Assembly: GCA_049295655.1 (NCBI GenBank)
Contig: JBAQRB010000218.1
Coordinates: forward strand, 1-17,609
Source: CAJBIL01 sp049295655
GTDB lineage: Bacteria > Pseudomonadota > Gammaproteobacteria > Burkholderiales > Rhodocyclaceae
Reading direction: 5' to 3'
Length of the DNA: 17,609 bases
Positions 1 to 9,525 of this stretch are shown piece after piece. Below the pieces are notes generated by a model. The model was not told the origin of the DNA. It searched no databases and saw only the letters and a list, made by a program, of their open reading frames with translations. The position numbers and the translations under genes are program-made. Numbering within the stretch: position 1 is the first letter of the stretch; every line of letters begins with the position of its first letter.

Positions 1-590
1 GCGCTGGCCAGCGCCTCGTCGGGCACCGCGGTATCGGCGACCACCCGCGTCACCAGCCCTTTGGCCAAGGCTTCGGCAGCCGTGTAGATGCGTCCTTCGA
101 GCAGCATTTCGAGCACCGTCGGCGCACCGGCCAGGCGCAGCAGGCCTTCCATTTCGCCGGGATACATCGAAAAGCCGAGCTTGTTGATCGGCGCGCCGAA
201 GCGCGACGACTCGCCGCAGATGCGCAGGTCGCACTGCCCGGCGATCTCGAGGCCGCCGCCGATGCAGGCGCCCTGGATCAGCGCGATCGTCGGGTGGCGG
301 CAAGCGGCGACTGCCTGCAGTGCGGCGCCGACCTGCGCGTGATAGGCCATGGCGTGCTCGATCGTGTCGCGCCGTGTCTGGAATTCCTCGATGTCGCCGC
401 CGGCGGCAAAGGCCAGTTCCCCGTCGCCGCGCACGATGACGCAGCGGATGCCGTCGTCGGCCGACAGCGTCGCCATCGTGGCGGCCAGGGATTCCCACAT
501 GGCGAAGTCGACGGCGTTGAGTTTGCCGGGATTGCTCAGCGTGAGCGTCGCCACGGCGCCGTCGCGGCGGCACAGAATCGTTCCGGCCAT
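1..590 (-). CDS. Enoyl-CoA hydratase/isomerase (crotonase) family protein, C-terminus cut by window edge
   Basis: Reading leftwards from an ATG at 590 gives about 196 residues with no stop before the window edge. The crotonase fold is clear: an N-terminal strand with NPGKLNAV, the oxyanion-hole segment AAGGDIEEF, and GACIGGGLEIAG with E115 at the position of the first catalytic Glu of hydratases. The second catalytic Glu, normally in a PEI motif, is replaced: the segment reads FGAPINKLG with I135 there. A classical hydratase reaction is therefore doubtful, and a decarboxylase or isomerase role is possible. E. coli ScpB, a methylmalonyl-CoA decarboxylase, is a crotonase encoded beside methylmalonyl-CoA mutase, so a related activity is a reasonable guess but unproven. 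The start lies 5 bp after the stop of the regulator gene, so the two are almost certainly co-transcribed. Family assignment is firm; substrate is unknown. Confidence 0.88.
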   Translation of the reverse strand, partial: MAGTILCRRDGAVATLTLSNPGKLNAVDFAMWESLAATMATLSADDGIRCVIVRGDGELAFAAGGDIEEFQTRRDTIEHAMAYHAQVGAALQAVAACRHPTIALIQGACIGGGLEIAGQCDLRICGESSRFGAPINKLGFSMYPGEMEGLLRLAGAPTVLEMLLEGRIYTAAEALAKGLVTRVVADTAVPDEALAS

Positions 591-595
591 GCGGG

Positions 596-1261
596 TCAGC
601 CCGGGACGAGCAAATGGCTTTTGGCGAGTGCCTGCCGTCCGGCCAGCAGATGTTCCTGCATGGCGGCCTCGGCGCGTTTGGGGTCGCGCGCCTTGATCGC
701 GGCCATGATCGCGCGGTGCTCGATCAGCGACTGGCGCAGACGCCCCTCGATGGTCAGCGAATGCATGCGCGTCAGCTTGAGCACCTTACGCAGGTCCTCG
801 ATCATCTGCTGCAGCCAGCGGTTGCCGGAGATTTCCTGGATGCGCAGGTGGAATTCCTGGTTGGCCTCGAAGAAGCGGTCGATCTGGTTGCTCTGGGCAA
901 AGCGCTCGAGTTCGCTGTGGATCGCCTCGAGCTTGACGATGTCGTCCGGCTTCGCCCGGTCGGTCGCTTCGAGCGCGCAACGCCCTTCGAGCATCGCCAT
1001 CAGCGGAAAGATGTCGTCAAGATCCTTCTCCGAAATCTCGGTCACGTAGCAGCCGCGCCGCGGCTTGAGCGTCACCAGCCCTTCCGAGGCCAGCACCTTC
1101 AGGGCCTCGCGCAGCGGCGTGCGGCTGATCCCGTAATCGACGGCCAGTGCTTGTTCGTCGATCCATGTGCCGGGCGGCAGTTCATGTGCAAAAATGCGCT
1201 GGCGCAGGCGTTCGGCAACTTCCTGGTAGAGCGCGGTCTGGGCGATACGGCTTGGCGGCAT
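596..1261 (-). CDS. GntR-family transcriptional regulator, FadR/FCD subfamily
   Basis: A 221-residue regulator. The N-terminal winged helix-turn-helix (about residues 10-75) contains GISRTPLREALKVLASEGLV, the typical GntR recognition-helix region, followed by PRRGCYV. The C-terminal helical FCD domain (about 82-210) carries the usual metal/ligand residues H138 (in NQEFH), H182 (in EHR) and H204 (in QEH). The open frame extends upstream to 1372, but the ATG at 1261 gives the normal family length and removes a non-conserved extension. A start at 1333 cannot be excluded. It is transcribed divergently from the methylmalonyl-CoA mutase operon and precedes the crotonase gene by 5 bp. FCD regulators usually respond to small organic acids or acyl-CoA-type ligands. 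Here the context suggests local control of propionyl-CoA/methylmalonyl-CoA metabolism, which is inference. Confidence 0.92.
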   Translation of the reverse strand: MPPSRIAQTALYQEVAERLRQRIFAHELPPGTWIDEQALAVDYGISRTPLREALKVLASEGLVTLKPRRGCYVTEISEKDLDDIFPLMAMLEGRCALEATDRAKPDDIVKLEAIHSELERFAQSNQIDRFFEANQEFHLRIQEISGNRWLQQMIEDLRKVLKLTRMHSLTIEGRLRQSLIEHRAIMAAIKARDPKRAEAAMQEHLLAGRQALAKSHLLVPG

Positions 1262-1311
1262 GGTGTTTTCGGTAGGCAAGACAGCTTGCTTTGTAATTGA
1301 ATATGGGCCGA

Positions 1312-1353
1312 TTGACAAGGGTATTGCATTCATAATTATGGATAAAGTATTAT
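1312..1353 (+). promoter_or_regulatory. Candidate sigma-70 promoter(s) for the mutase operon
   Basis: Two overlapping plus-strand candidates are visible. One is TTGACA (1312-1317) with ATTATG 17 bp later (1335-1340). The other is TTGCAT (1324-1329) with TATTAT 18 bp later (1348-1353). On the opposite strand ATTATG reads CATAAT, a possible -10 for the regulator gene. The segment is the only AT-rich stretch between the divergent genes. Which element is used cannot be told from sequence alone. Confidence 0.4.
1328..1343. promoter_or_regulatory. AT-rich palindrome, candidate operator 1
   Basis: ATTCATAATTATGGAT is a 16-bp inverted repeat with one mismatched pair and a perfect CATAATTATG core. 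It lies inside the divergent promoter region. The same first 12 bases recur at the epimerase promoter (9137-9148). This is a plausible binding site for the adjacent GntR regulator, by position only. Confidence 0.4.
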
Positions 1354-1380
1354 TCGATGGTCGGGGTGTCAAGAATTGAT

Positions 1381-1395
1381 TGCATTATGAATGCA
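1381..1395. promoter_or_regulatory. Perfect inverted repeat TGCATT-N3-AATGCA, candidate operator 2
   Basis: TGCATTATGAATGCA has perfect 6-bp arms around a 3-base spacer, a size typical of dimeric GntR-family operators. The half site TGCATT also occurs at 1325-1330 next to the first palindrome, and the ATGAAT core recurs at 1476-1481. It lies downstream of the predicted promoter, where a bound protein would block transcription of the mutase operon. Assignment is inferred. Confidence 0.4.
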
Positions 1396-1471
1396 GCATC
1401 CTGCGTTCAACTGTGTGCCAGCCCGGTGGTTTCTGGCATGATCGGGCCGGAACGCCGCCCTAACGTATCGG

Positions 1472-1485
1472 TTTCATGAATGAAA
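1472..1485. promoter_or_regulatory. Inverted repeat TTTCAT-GA-ATGAAA at the mutase ribosome binding site
   Basis: Perfect 6-bp arms separated by two bases, overlapping the GAAAGG Shine-Dalgarno sequence (1482-1487) of the mutase gene. It contains the ATGAAT core seen in the other two palindromes upstream. It may be a third regulator site or a small RNA hairpin. It also contains an alternative in-frame ATG (1480) that is less well placed than the one at 1495. Confidence 0.3.
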
Positions 1486-1494
1486 GGTTTCACC

Positions 1495-3657
1495 ATGTCC
1501 AACGCGAATAACGCAGCTTCGCTTGATTCGTCGAATCTCGACGCCTGGAAAAAAGCCGCCGCCAAATCGGCGCCCGGCGGCAATCTCGAGGCGCTGAACT
1601 GGGTCACGCCCGAGGGAATCGTCGTCAAGCCGCTGTACACGAAGCAGGACGTTGAAGACCTCCCGCATGCCGATACCTTGCCGGGTTTTGCGCCCTTCCT
1701 GCGCGGGCCGCAGGCGACGATGTACGCCGCCCGCCCCTGGACGATCCGCCAGTATGCCGGATTTTCGACCGCCGAGGCGTCCAATGCGTTCTACCGCAAG
1801 GCGCTCGCCGCCGGCGGTCAGGGCGTTTCGGTCGCCTTCGACCTGGCGACGCACCGCGGCTACGATTCCGACCATCCGCGCGTCACCGGCGACGTCGGCA
1901 AGGCCGGCGTGGCGATCGATTCGGTCGAGGACATGAAGATCTTGTTCGACAGCATCCCGCTCGACAAGGTCTCGGTCTCGATGACGATGAACGGCGCCGT
2001 GCTGCCGATCCTCGCCGGCTACATCGTCGCCGCCGAGGAGCAGGGCGTCACGCAGGACAAGCTGTCGGGGACCATCCAGAACGACATCCTCAAGGAGTTC
2101 ATGGTTCGCAACACCTATATCTACCCGCCGAAGCCGTCGATGAAGATCATCTCCGACATCTTCGGCTATACGGCAAGCCACATGCCGAAGTTCAACTCGA
2201 TCTCGATTTCTGGCTATCACATCCAGGAAGCCGGCGCCAACCAGGCGATCGAGCTGGCCTTCACGCTGGCCGACGGCATGGAGTACGTGCGCACCGGCAT
2301 CGCCTCGGGACTCGACGTCGACGCCTTCGCCGGGCGCCTGTCGTTCTTCTGGGCGGTCGGCATGAATTTCTATCTCGAAATTGCCAAGATGCGCGCCGCG
2401 CGCATGCTCTGGCACCGCATCATGAGCAAGTTCGAGCCGCAGAGCGCCAAATCGCTGATGCTGCGCACGCACAGCCAGACCTCGGGCTGGTCGCTGACCG
2501 AGCAGGACCCGTACAACAACGTCGTGCGCACCACGATCGAGGCGATGGCCGCGGTGTTCGGCGGCACGCAGTCGCTGCACACCAACGCGCTCGACGAAGC
2601 GATCGCGCTGCCGACCGAATTCTCGTCGCGCATCGCGCGCAACACGCAGCTGATCATCCAGGAAGAAACGCACATCACCAACGTCGTCGATCCGTGGGCC
2701 GGCTCGTACATGATGGAAAAACTGACGCAGGACATGGCCGACAAGGCGTGGGGCATCATCGAGGAAATCGAGGCGATGGGCGGCATGACCAAGGCCGTCG
2801 AATCGGGCTGGGCCAAGATGCAGGTCGAGACCTGCGCCGCCGACAAGCAGGCGCGCATCGACTCGGGCAAGGACGTGATCGTCGGCGTCAATAAATACAA
2901 GCTCGGCAAGGAAGACGCGATCGACATCCTCGACATCGACAACCACGCCGTTCGCGAATCGCAGATCGCCCGCCTGAAGACGATCCGCGCCAGCCGCGAC
3001 GGCGCCGCCGTGCAGGGCGCGCTCGACGCGCTGACGAAGTGCGCCGAAAGCGGCGACGGCAACTTGCTCGACCTGACGGTCAAGGCCATGCGCCTGCGCG
3101 CGACGGTCGGCGAAGTCTCGGACGCGCTGGAGAAGATCTTCGGCCGTTTCCGCGCCAACAACCAGACCATTTCGGGAATCTACGGGGGCGTCGTGGAAGG
3201 ACAGGAAAGCTGGGAAGCGATCAAGGCCGACATCGAGCAATTCAAGGAAGAGGATGGCCGCCGGCCGCGCATCATGATCGCCAAGCTCGGCCAGGACGGC
3301 CACGATCGCGGCGCCAAGGTCGTCGCCACGGCTTTCGCCGACCTCGGCTTCGACATCGACGTCGGCCCGCTCTTCCAGACGCCCGAAGAAGCGGCACGCC
3401 TGGCCATCGAGAACGACGTGCATGCGATCGGCGTCTCGTCGCTCGCCGCCGGCCACAAGACGCTGCTGCCGGCGCTGATGCAGGCGCTCAGGGATCAGGG
3501 CGGCGACGACATCATCGTTTTCGCCGGCGGCGTGATTCCGGCGCAGGATTACGACTACCTGTTCAAGGCCGGCGCCAAGGCGATTTTCGGGCCGGGAACG
3601 CGGATCGAGGATTCGGCGAAGAAAGTCCTCGAGGAAATCCGCAAGGCGCGTGCCTGA
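1495..3657 (+). CDS. scpA: Methylmalonyl-CoA mutase (adenosylcobalamin-dependent, single-chain)
   Basis: Interconverts (R)-methylmalonyl-CoA and succinyl-CoA by B12 radical chemistry in the cytoplasm. The product is 720 residues, the usual length of the single-polypeptide catalytic form (E. coli ScpA type). The N-terminal TIM-barrel domain has YAARPWTIRQYAGF starting at residue 77, the FDLATHRGYDSDHPR segment, and SGYHIQEAGA with the active-site-type His242. The C-terminal B12 domain has the base-off cobalamin motif D601-x-H603-x-x-G606 within GQDGHDRGAK, followed by SSLAAGHKTLLP and FAGGVIP. The start at 1495 is preferred over the in-frame ATG at 1480 because GAAAGG lies 7 bases upstream of it. 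The stop overlaps the start of meaB, so the two are translationally coupled. All catalytic motifs look intact. Confidence 0.97.
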   Translation: MSNANNAASLDSSNLDAWKKAAAKSAPGGNLEALNWVTPEGIVVKPLYTKQDVEDLPHADTLPGFAPFLRGPQATMYAARPWTIRQYAGFSTAEASNAFYRKALAAGGQGVSVAFDLATHRGYDSDHPRVTGDVGKAGVAIDSVEDMKILFDSIPLDKVSVSMTMNGAVLPILAGYIVAAEEQGVTQDKLSGTIQNDILKEFMVRNTYIYPPKPSMKIISDIFGYTASHMPKFNSISISGYHIQEAGANQAIELAFTLADGMEYVRTGIASGLDVDAFAGRLSFFWAVGMNFYLEIAKMRAARMLWHRIMSKFEPQSAKSLMLRTHSQTSGWSLTEQDPYNNVVRTTIEAMAAVFGGTQSLHTNALDEAIALPTEFSSRIARNTQLIIQEETHITNVVDPWAGSYMMEKLTQDMADKAWGIIEEIEAMGGMTKAVESGWAKMQVETCAADKQARIDSGKDVIVGVNKYKLGKEDAIDILDIDNHAVRESQIARLKTIRASRDGAAVQGALDALTKCAESGDGNLLDLTVKAMRLRATVGEVSDALEKIFGRFRANNQTISGIYGGVVEGQESWEAIKADIEQFKEEDGRRPRIMIAKLGQDGHDRGAKVVATAFADLGFDIDVGPLFQTPEEAARLAIENDVHAIGVSSLAAGHKTLLPALMQALRDQGGDDIIVFAGGVIPAQDYDYLFKAGAKAIFGPGTRIEDSAKKVLEEIRKARA

Positions 3658-4699
3658 GCCGCGAGAGAATAACGCTGCCGCATTGATGGACATGACGTCT
3701 CCCCCGGCTACCGGACTGTCCGCCGCCGACCAGCACCTGGTCGACGGCGTGCTGGCGCGCGGCCCGGCGCAGCGCCGGGCGCTGGCCAAGACGATCACGC
3801 TGATCGAGTCGGCGCGAGCCGACCACCAGCAGCGCGCGCAGCAGGTGCTCGACGCCCTGCTGCCGCATACCGGGCGGGCGATCCGCATCGGCATCTCGGG
3901 CGTGCCGGGCGCCGGCAAGTCGACCTTCATCGAGGCGCTCGGCACGGCGCTGATCGACCAGGGCAAGCGTCTGGCCGTTCTTGCCGTCGATCCGTCGTCG
4001 TCGGTTTCCGGCGGCTCGATCCTCGGCGACAAGACGCGCATGGAGCTCCTCTGCCAGCGCGAGGAAGCGTTCATCCGGCCGAGCCCGTCGGCAGGTTCGC
4101 TGGGCGGTGTCGCCGAGAAAACGCGCGAGGCGATGCTTGCCTGCGAGGCCGCCGGTTACGACGTGATCATCGTCGAGACGGTCGGCGTCGGACAGTCCGA
4201 GACGACGGTCGCCGGCATGGTCGACATGTTCTGCCTGCTGCAATTGCCCAACGCCGGCGACGACCTGCAGGCGATCAAGAAGGGCATCGTCGAGATCGCC
4301 GACATGGTCGTCATCAACAAGGCCGACATCGACCCGCGCGCGGCGCAGGTCGTCCGCGCGCAGTGGAAGAACGCCCTGCACATGCTGCGCCCGACCTCGC
4401 CCAACTGGGCGCCGCCGGTGCTCACGCTGTCGGCCCTGCACAAGGAAGGGATCGCCGAATTCTGGGCGCAGGTCGAAAAGTACTGCGCCGTACTCACGCC
4501 GAGCGGCGAGTTCGCCGCGCGCCGCCAGCGGCAGGCGGTCGACTGGATGTGGAGCCTGATCGATTCCGGCCTGCGCCAGTATTTCCGCCAGCATCCCGCC
4601 GTGCGCGCCAGCCTCGCCGGGCTCAGCCAGGCCGTGTCCGAAGGAAGAACGACCCCGGGAGCGGCGGCCTACCGCCTGCTCGACGGGCTCAAGCAGTGA
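3650..4699 (+). CDS. meaB: MeaB/ArgK G3E-family GTPase, methylmalonyl-CoA mutase chaperone
   Basis: A GTPase that loads and protects the cobalamin cofactor of methylmalonyl-CoA mutase and gates its reactivation. The 349-residue product carries Walker A GVPGAGKST (84-92, Lys90), the DPSSSVSGGSILGDKTRM segment diagnostic of the family, VETVGVGQSE (Walker B/switch region) and the guanine-specificity motif NKAD (223-226), followed by the C-terminal helical dimerisation arm. The GTG at 3650 overlaps the mutase stop codon and has AAGG a few bases upstream. An ATG at 3686 is possible but has no well-spaced ribosome binding site. Its position directly after the mutase supports the chaperone role over the old name ArgK (arginine/ornithine transport kinase). 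Confidence 0.95.
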   Translation: MPEPRENNAAALMDMTSPPATGLSAADQHLVDGVLARGPAQRRALAKTITLIESARADHQQRAQQVLDALLPHTGRAIRIGISGVPGAGKSTFIEALGTALIDQGKRLAVLAVDPSSSVSGGSILGDKTRMELLCQREEAFIRPSPSAGSLGGVAEKTREAMLACEAAGYDVIIVETVGVGQSETTVAGMVDMFCLLQLPNAGDDLQAIKKGIVEIADMVVINKADIDPRAAQVVRAQWKNALHMLRPTSPNWAPPVLTLSALHKEGIAEFWAQVEKYCAVLTPSGEFAARRQRQAVDWMWSLIDSGLRQYFRQHPAVRASLAGLSQAVSEGRTTPGAAAYRLLDGLKQ

Positions 4700-4715
4700 A
4701 GCTAAAAAAGCAACT

Positions 4716-4867
4716 AACCACAACGATCACGGCGAACAGCGCGCAGCCTCCCCTCGGGGGGCAACGAAAAACAAAAACTTATATTGTTTTGATGAGTCAC
4801 CCCGTGGGTGAGTAACGATGATCTGCAAAATCAAGGCTCTTCGTTGTGCCCGTTGTGTCGTTGTGGT
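4716..4867. repeat. Split CACAACG-type palindromic element upstream of pccB
   Basis: The left arm has ACCACAACGA (4717-4726), which pairs perfectly with TCGTTGTGGT (4858-4867). The right arm (4840-4867) is nearly identical to the right arm of the intact element at 8598-8627, lacking two bases. The left arm decays after its first unit, and about 130 bp separates the outer arms. The interior holds two further hairpins: CCCC-TC-GGGG near 4749-4758 and TCACCC-CGT-GGGTGA (4797-4811). It may be a degenerate or expanded relative of the downstream element. It lies between meaB and pccB and could weaken read-through or stabilise mRNA ends. Confidence 0.6.
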
Positions 4868-4966
4868 CTGAACTAAGGTTTTTAGGTTGAAACATCGCGG
4901 CAGCGTTAATTTTTGAATCACCCGACCGGTTTTGGGACTGGTACCACAGACCCAAGTGCTGGCATT

Positions 4967-4973
4967 AAAGGAG
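4967..4973 (+). promoter_or_regulatory. Ribosome binding site fixing the pccB start
   Basis: AAAGGAG lies 8 bases before the ATG at 4982. An upstream in-frame start at 4913 would add 23 residues, lacks such a site, and would place this Shine-Dalgarno sequence inside the coding region. Confidence 0.8.
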
Positions 4974-4981
4974 TAAACCTT

Positions 4982-6514
<1,533 letters not shown>

Positions 6515-6535
6515 GCGTCAGGAAGGATTACCTAA

Positions 6536-8525
<1,990 letters not shown>

Positions 8526-8553
8526 GCTTTAAAGCTGTAGAGCTGCTGTTTCA

Positions 8554-8627
8554 AACCACAACGAACACAACGGGCACAACGAAAACAAGGATTTGTCTTC
8601 GTTGTGCCCGTTGTGCTCGTTGTGGTT
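8554..8627. repeat. Long near-perfect palindrome built of 9-bp CACAACG units
   Basis: The left arm (8554-8583) is AACC followed by three tandem units: CACAACGAA, CACAACGGG, CACAACGAA (the first two letters of AACC are flank). The right arm (8598-8627) is its reverse complement over 30 bases with one mismatch. After one unpaired base on each side an inner ACAA/TTGT stem (8585-8588 / 8593-8596) closes a GGAT loop. A related, split copy lies at 4716-4867. It behaves as a terminator (separate entry), but the internal 9-bp periodicity and the second copy suggest a dispersed repeat family. Confidence 0.85.
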
Positions 8628-8636
8628 AATTTTTTT
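8554..8636 (+). terminator. Rho-independent terminator of the mutase-pcc operon
   Basis: A stem of more than 30 pairs is followed by AATTTTTTT (T-run 8630-8636), 28 bp after the pccA stop. The epimerase gene converges from the other side and stops at 8643. On the opposite strand there is no comparable T-run, so termination is expected mainly for the rightward operon, with the stem also able to stabilise the 3' end of the leftward transcript. Confidence 0.7.
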
Positions 8637-8642
8637 CGTAGT

Positions 8643-9116
8643 TCAAGCCAGCTTGGCAAACGCCTCGATGACTTCCATCGGCGCCTGCACCAGCTCGATC
8701 AGCACGCCTTCGCCGGCAATCGGGAACTCGTCGTTCGACTTCGGATGCAGGAAGGTGATGTCGAAGCCGGCCGCGCCCTTGCGGATGCCGCCGGGAGCGA
8801 AGCGCACGCCGTTGGCGGTGAGCCACTCGACGGCGAGCGGCAGGTCATCGATCCACAGGCCGACGTGGTTGAGCGGCGTCGCGTGCACGGCCGGCTTCTT
8901 GTCCGGGTCGATCGGCTGCATCAGGTCGACTTCAACCTTGAACGGCCCCTTGCCCATCGCCGTGATGTCCTCGTCGACGTTTTCGCGCTCGCTGACGAAG
9001 TTGCCGGTGATCTCGAGGCCCAGCATATCGACCCACAGCTGGCGCAGCTTCATCTTGTCCGGCCCGCCGATGGCGATCTGCTGGATGCCGAGAACCTTGA
9101 ATGGACGCGCTTTCAT
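8643..9116 (-). CDS. mce: VOC-superfamily protein, probable methylmalonyl-CoA epimerase
   Basis: A 157-residue protein with two beta-alpha-beta-beta-beta modules of the glyoxalase/VOC superfamily. The second metal-binding His (H84 in NHVGLWIDD) and the C-terminal Glu (E141 in LIELVQ) sit where methylmalonyl-CoA epimerases have them. The first ligand, normally His in a DHIGIA-type motif, is Gln here (Q13 in GIQQIAIGG), so metal binding or activity may differ from the textbook enzyme. Epimerase is needed between PccAB, which makes the S isomer, and the mutase, which uses the R isomer, and no other candidate is present in the window. The start at 9116 has a very strong ribosome binding site (GGGGAGAAGG). 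It converges with the pcc operon. Family is firm; the exact reaction is likely but not certain. Confidence 0.75.
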   Translation of the reverse strand: MKARPFKVLGIQQIAIGGPDKMKLRQLWVDMLGLEITGNFVSERENVDEDITAMGKGPFKVEVDLMQPIDPDKKPAVHATPLNHVGLWIDDLPLAVEWLTANGVRFAPGGIRKGAAGFDITFLHPKSNDEFPIAGEGVLIELVQAPMEVIEAFAKLA

Positions 9117-9136
9117 CGCCTTCTCCCCGTCTGAAA

Positions 9137-9152
9137 ATTCATAATTATAGAG
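9137..9152 (-). promoter_or_regulatory. Epimerase promoter -10 overlapping an operator-like sequence
   Basis: On the minus strand TATAAT (plus-strand 9144-9149) lies 28 bp upstream of the epimerase start and makes a good -10; no strong -35 is seen. The plus-strand sequence ATTCATAATTATAGAG matches the palindrome at 1328-1343 in 14 of 16 positions, the first 12 exactly. This suggests the GntR regulator may also act here. Confidence 0.4.
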
Positions 9153-9525
9153 AAATCCACCGGCTCAATCGCGGATTCTCGCTGACTTGAAGGTATGTGT
9201 TTTCGGCGCCGCTGCTCAAGGAAGTCTCAGCACCGGGAGGTCAGGAGTTGATCCTTATCAGGCACTTGACGTTTCCCTGGAGCGTGTCCGCACCTTAGGG
9301 CCTGACTGGGTACCAGGAAGTCCCGGCCAGCCTTAACTATTGCTTCGGCCCTGAGCAATAAGATATTCGGCCTTGATGGGTGGCAAGTATCCGCCTCTGT
9401 TATTTGGAACGGGTCAGTGAGAAAGCGAGCAGATAGTCACGCTTTCTATAAAAGTATGTTGACGTATAAGTAAATTGCAGTATATGTTGTTATATCTAAA
9501 TAGATTTTGGTAGCTTTTAAACCAT
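9153..9525. other. Gene-free stretch between the epimerase and ATPase genes
   Basis: No convincing gene. The left part keeps host-like composition; from about 9400 it becomes AT-rich. It contains a 7-bp hairpin TATTGCT/AGCAATA (9338-9344, 9354-9360) without a T-run, and an 8-bp inverted repeat AGAAAGCG/CGCTTTCT (9420-9427, 9440-9447). One plus frame is open from 9151 to a stop at 9334 but has no ATG and no ribosome binding site. The change in composition near 9400 probably marks the left edge of acquired DNA. Confidence 0.5.
9459..9486 (+). promoter_or_regulatory. Candidate promoter for the AAA+ ATPase gene
   Basis: TTGACG (9459-9464) and TATATG (9481-9486) are separated by 16 bp in an AT-rich segment 40 bp upstream of the ATG. 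The inverted repeat AGAAAGCG/CGCTTTCT lies just upstream and could be an operator. No clear Shine-Dalgarno sequence precedes the ATG at 9526. Confidence 0.4.

Noticed and set aside
1432..1455. TGGCATG... considered as a sigma-54 promoter before the mutase gene
   Set aside because: The -24-like TGGCATG is not followed at the right spacing by a TTGC-type -12 element.
1262..1494. Cobalamin riboswitch upstream of the B12-dependent mutase
   Set aside because: No B12-box sequence or long structured leader is recognisable; the region is explained better by promoters and palindromes.
1650..1652. tRNA or rRNA genes anywhere in the window as an integration target for the integrase
   Set aside because: No cloverleaf with a GTTCRA-type T-arm and no rRNA segments were recognised on either strand; the ACGGTTT at 15667-15673 belongs to the intron domain V remnant.
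1474..4074. 866-codon open frame on the minus strand across the mutase and meaB genes
   Set aside because: It is the antisense shadow of G/C-rich codons; the plus-strand frames encode complete mutase and MeaB motifs. The similar long minus frames at 4727-6496 and 6528-8264 are shadows of pccB and pccA for the same reason.
8554..8627. Regular 9-bp repeats considered as a CRISPR array
   Set aside because: Units are far too short, there are no spacers of constant length, and the arms are inverted copies forming one hairpin; no cas genes are present.
9151..9336. 61-codon open plus frame between the epimerase and ATPase genes
   Set aside because: It has no ATG, no ribosome binding site, and no recognisable family. 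It could be a gene remnant, but the sequence alone does not support a call.
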